This document shows positions 59,960 to 64,000 of a DNA stretch of 64,000 bases, piece after piece; the first letter of the stretch is position 1; each line of letters starts with the position of its first letter. The stretch is from Imbricaverruca yamaguchii (taxonomy: Eukaryota > Arthropoda > Thecostraca > Neoverrucidae). Location: positions 62,001-126,000 of the forward strand of contig JAOTOL010000909.1 of the NCBI GenBank assembly GCA_034440575.1, written 5' to 3'. The notes under the pieces are model-generated. The model was not told where the DNA came from. It did not search any database and saw nothing but the letters and a program-made list of their open reading frames with translations. Both the position numbers and the translations under genes were made by a program.

Positions 59960-61460
59960 CAAGATCAGCACACTGTATACTGGCGGGCACAAAATACATA
60001 TACGATATACAAGTTGTCTATTGTGGATCGGCCAGTGCAGTTTTCACCAGTAGACAAGAACGCTATATTACGGCGTCTGCGGTCCACTTCAGACATCTCC
60101 GGTCAGCTGGGCGAATGTTTTTACCATGGCAACCGATGCTCGGCAGTAGCATGTGTCACTGTTCGCAATTCGGTCAGACTAATATACAGTTTGGTGTGTA
60201 TCGCATGCTAGGGTGCCGCTGTTGAAAAAGGAATAGAATCGGCCAAAATATCTGGTTACACCAGACAAGACTTGATCGCTGGAAGCCGCGCAGGATCTGC
60301 TGTCGTTGACCTTAGTGAATTTAGTCGTCGCCATTCGGTCTAATAATTCGCTGCAAAATATCGTCCTTTATACCTATTGATCCGTTGCTTGTGTTCCATA
60401 TTTTGTATGCCCATGTCACAGCATATCCACCCCGAAGGGAGCATTCAAAACCTTGTCAAGATTGGCAAGTGCTCTAATTCACCATGCAGGTATCTGTCAT
60501 GTGTTCCACAGTTTCGTCAACACAATTTATGCAATACAGAAAATGACATCACCTGTAATTTAGTGTTGCCATGGGTGTCGCATTCGCGAAATAGGGTAGA
60601 ATATACCACTATTTTCTTACGAGCTTTCTTACCCCCGTCAATGGAGTACGATAATCTGGAGTCAAAACTTGTGACTGTGAGCTCCGTCAATGGATTCAGA
60701 CAGCTCGGGGTGGAACCTTGTGACTCTGGGCTCCGTCAGTGAATAAGAGAGCATTTGAAGCACCCAAGCAGGCACACCATCTGATCGGTCTGATTTTGTC
60801 ATTCTGAAATGACCGGATCAAAATCTGAACAATAAGCAACAGTGTGTGAAAGCTTTTTTTCAGCAATCTTATATGGTGTCATTGGAAGGAATGTCATGGT
60901 CATTGTGTGTATTCCTGCCTGCTTCGAGCTCCTCCGTACATGCGACACACGAACAACACTTTTAATCGCAGATCACCACTAATTATGATGTGCAATAGAG
61001 GGTTGGACGTCAGAATGTTAGATATGTGAGTTTAGATTCCCGGGAAGATAGGGAGACATTATAATTATGCCTGAATGTGTAGGATAGTTTCCCTTAGGCC
61101 AGAGATAAGTGCATTTCTACCGAAGTTCCGGCTGTTGCTAACTGACCGATTTTGCTGGTCTAATTTGTGTCGACCTTTCCCGACGGAAGCTTTCCATATG
61201 TGTATGCGATTGTCCCGTAACTCGCGAAACACATTATGAGATAACCGATTCGCTGTCGCTGTCTGGTTTCACGCTAGCTCTCAGACGCGTTGTTGCGAGG
61301 AGAATTATCCCCAATGTGATTTATTCAGACAATGGTGCCACCCTGTAGAGAGCTGATACCTTACTACACCTGTGCTTCCTTCACTTCGCACCTGATTGTG
61401 AATATATTTCATCTTGGCCACCCTGGCGGGGTGGTTGGTGGGAACATCCGACTCATTCCG
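59960..61460. other. Unassigned sequence
   Basis: Mixed-composition, apparently unique DNA. Open frames are short, and no domain, RNA gene or element was recognised. Confidence 0.4.
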
Positions 61461-61469
61461 TCAAGACTG

Positions 61470-62010
61470 TAGTGAAGGTTCGTCCTTGTAGGCACGTGAT
61501 AGTCCAGTCGAACCGCGCGTCGCGATAACTCCGATTGCAAAAATGATATGTTCTCTGCACGATATACTTTGCAGAAAGTAGAGTGAATATATGGTGACTC
61601 TCACACACAGAAAGGACGCACGCAATAATGTTCCAGGCCGACAGCCGACAGCAAACAATTTCAGTTCTAAATTTGGAGGCCGAAATACAGTTATTAATTT
61701 ATAGACGCGACCGACCGCGCGACAGGCCCGCTCCGCTCGACAGTCCTGATAGCTCTCACAGCCGGGGGTGGTTCGCCGGGCGCGGCCACGACCGGGAGAC
61801 CAAGGCATACGTCACAGTTTCCGGACATCGGCCCGTAAAGCGCTGATTCGACTCCGGCGAAGGCCAGTGACCGCGTTGTCGGCACCGGACGGAAAAGTAC
61901 TGGAGCGACATGGTAGGTCGGCTGATTTATTGGATCACAGCACCCACAGGTACAGACATTAAAGGGTTAAAATAGTGCATTTTTAGCAACTTTGTTACAA
62001 GACTGGCCTC
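61470..62010. mobile_element. Dispersed repeat E, copy 2
   Basis: Shorter than copy 1 but shares both ends: tcgtccttgtaggcacgtga, gaaccgcgcgtcgcg at left and agcaactttgttacaaga at right, plus agttctaaatttggaggccg in the middle. Confidence 0.65.
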
Positions 62011-62529
62011 GGGAAATCCCTTGCTTAGCACTGTTTGAGTCGCATGGAGTTGGACTGTGTTTCTGGAGGCAGCAAAAGCAAATGTTCGGTCTAAAGAGCA
62101 TGTCGTTATTCTTGCTTGGTACGAAATACAATCCACGGCCAAGGTCTAAGTTACCTCGTATGAGGCTAAAATGGCACATTTCACTTTTTATCTCCTACAG
62201 TGCATCACGTATTGGAACATCTCACCGTATTTTCATAAAAATGTAAACACCAATTCAACATCAGTATATCCCTATGTATATATTAAAATGAGCTGCGGAA
62301 TCTTTGAGTCACGAGGTTAAGCTTAAGCCTAGTTATGATTGTTATTGTTTACGATATATAATATAATCATATATATACATAAAATGCAAACATTTACGAA
62401 TACATGGTAACGCTTGTGCAAAATATACACTCCGATATATTAATATACTCACCTGCATGTGAGACGACGTGCGGAAATAAAGCGACCATGCAATCCGGAC
62501 AAAGCCTAAAAATAAAACGTGCAGTGAGT

Positions 62530-62656
62530 CTGACCTATTTTGTTTATTGGGTGGTTCACGACACAATTTCTGCGCATTCACGGCTAATGGCGCCGCCCAC
62601 ACTGTTTCGTACCCAGAGCCCAACACCTTAACCACTCGGCCATCCCCGCCCCTGAG
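62530..62656 (-). mobile_element. SINE family C with class II tRNA-like head
   Basis: The reverse strand reads GGGGATGGCCGAGTGGTTAA then GGTGTTGGGCT, an A-box region typical of tRNA-Leu/Ser, followed by a body matching 16925-17000. The B box is not evident, so a functional tRNA is excluded. Confidence 0.65.
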
Positions 62657-62741
62657 TCTGATCTAATTCCCGACGAGACCATTCGCCAGAAAGTTGCTAT
62701 TGGTACATACCCAGCTCCAGGTGTATAGCGAGGAGATGCAA

Positions 62742-63035
62742 GCTCTGGAGCTTGGAGCTCTGGGGCTTGGAGCTCTGGAGCTTGGAGCTCTGGAGCTTGG
62801 AGCTCTGGAGCTTGGAGCTCTGGACATTGGTTGTCCTGTTAAATTCCTCGATATGTCGACTGGCGCCCTTTTCGGACGGGGACGGACTGCCGTGTGTCCG
62901 AGGTAGGCTGCCGTCGTTAGACCAGCCACAATGCCGAAACCCGGGAGTGACTAGTAGTGACCTGGGAGTGACTAGCAGTGACCCGAGAGTGACTAGCAGT
63001 GACCTGGGAGTGACTAGCAGTGACACGGGAGTGAA
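62742..63035. repeat. Two short tandem repeats
   Basis: A 15-bp unit (ggagctctggagctt) repeats about six times at 62742-62825. A 25-bp unit (gtgactagcagtgacctggga) repeats about four to five times at 62944-63035. Confidence 0.9.
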
Positions 63036-63071
63036 AGTTTGCCGCCAGGTGTCAAGGTGGGAGGACATCCG

Positions 63072-63467
63072 TTGGAGCTTCAGGTTTCCAGATAAGTCGT
63101 TGCAGAACAGGGCAGTACTCTAGTCTAAGCTGTGGATAGGTGTTTAGCAATTACTTCTGTGATTATATTTCATTCGTTTTTATCTGATAAGCATTTTAGT
63201 AGTACGCAAACTATACTATATTAACCTAGCGACGCTGCCGTGCGCCATCTTCTTGTTAGGCGAAGCTCGTTGGAGCTCCAGGTTTCCGGATAAGTCGTTG
63301 CAGAACAGGGCAGTATTCTAGTCTAAGCTGTGGATAGGTGTTTAGCAATTACTTCTGTTATTATATTTCATTAGTTTTTATCTGATGAGCATTTTCGTAG
63401 CACGCAAACTATACTATATTAACCTAGCGACGCTGCCGTGTGCCATCTCCTTGTTAGGCGAGGCCTC
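63072..63467 (+). repeat. Two 198-bp tandem units upstream of an ORF start
   Basis: 63072-63269 and 63270-63467 are about 92-95% identical by eye (ttggagct(c/t)caggtttcc ... gttaggcga(a/g)). They precede the ATG at 63955 by about 490 bp. The arrangement resembles monomeric 5' UTR promoters of LINEs, but this is inference. Confidence 0.85.
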
Positions 63468-63954
63468 GTGGCTTTAGGCGTGTTCTCGACGCTTCGATTT
63501 CTGTAGTAGGAGATATTACAAGTGTGTAGATTTCATAAGTACATTAGACAACATTCATACTATCCTAACATACTTTATTTATTTTTGTTGTGCATAGTGT
63601 GTTTGGTGTTGAAGTTTAAGATAAAGTTTAATTTGTAGTAAGTTGGGAGTATTCATAAGTGCTGTGTGACTGTTCATTTTTCTGTATAGCCATAAGTGAT
63701 ATCAAAAGGGATATTCATATAGTTGTCTACTTGCGTGGAAGACAATTAGATTAGACATTTTGTTTATTTATTTTAAGAAAAAAAACAAAACAAAAAAACA
63801 ATTGTTTAATAGTTTCTGCTTTTCTTGAGGTACTCAGATAATTAACTGACAGCATAGGAGGTAGCGATTTATAGTGAATGATAGTTGGCTTTTTTGTCGG
63901 TTGTTTAGCGAGTTAATTTGAATCTAAATCTAGGCATAAGCTGCAGCGTTTAGG

Positions 63955-64000
63955 ATGGCTTCGACCAGGATGCAGGCACTAGAGGAAGAGATTAGGACCC
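63955..64000 (+). CDS. Start of an ORF cut by the window edge
   Basis: AGGATGG start context, then codons for MASTRMQALEEEIRT with no stop before the edge. The charged, heptad-like start would suit a coiled-coil LINE ORF1 protein, but 15 residues cannot decide. The preceding A-rich and AT-rich leader contains no other long frame. Confidence 0.4.
   Translation, partial: MASTRMQALEEEIRT

Noticed and set aside
62620..62656. tRNA-Leu or tRNA-Ser gene
   Set aside because: Only the 5' A-box half looks like tRNA; the rest matches a SINE body also found near 16960.

Overview
This is nuclear DNA from an animal, most likely a marine invertebrate. The evidence is spliced genes with GT-AG introns, two metazoan extracellular protein families, tRNA-derived SINEs, a CR1/L2-type LINE and a very heavy load of micro- and minisatellites. 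The GC-rich coding exons and the protein families would suit a crustacean such as a barnacle, but the taxon is a guess.

Two genes can be rebuilt exon by exon. On the minus strand, nine exons between 29288 and 3392 encode a complete 481-residue class B scavenger receptor (CD36/SR-B/LIMP-2 family). On the plus strand, three exons between 39846 and 55579 encode a secreted protein of about 1081 residues with a G8 domain and a beta-helix, of the CEMIP/TMEM2 (cell-surface hyaluronidase-like) family. Both models keep reading frame and splice phase at every junction. The genes are divergent, with 5' ends about 10.5 kb apart.

Layout: 1-3.4 kb holds a SINE and two minisatellites. 3.4-29.3 kb is the receptor gene, with introns full of tandem repeats, SINEs, a LINE 3' fragment and a foldback element. 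29.3-30 kb is its upstream region, a 67-bp tandem array in which every unit carries a CTCF-like core. 30-39.8 kb is intergenic and includes about 3.6 kb of homopolymer-rich sequence that looks unreliable, a 175-185 bp satellite and a 36-bp minisatellite. 39.8-55.6 kb is the CEMIP-like gene, with a decayed 3.4-kb LINE and a 42-bp array in intron 1. 55.9-64 kb is gene-poor repeats, ending in two 198-bp repeats followed by a start codon that may be the 5' end of another LINE.

The most unusual pattern is where the minisatellites sit. Many begin at, or contain, an exon boundary: a splice donor copied 15 times, one acceptor copied 9 times and another in a 5-unit array, two stop codons at the edge of arrays, and one array starting 3 nt into an intron. 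Tandem amplification appears to have started repeatedly at gene-structure junctions in two unrelated genes.
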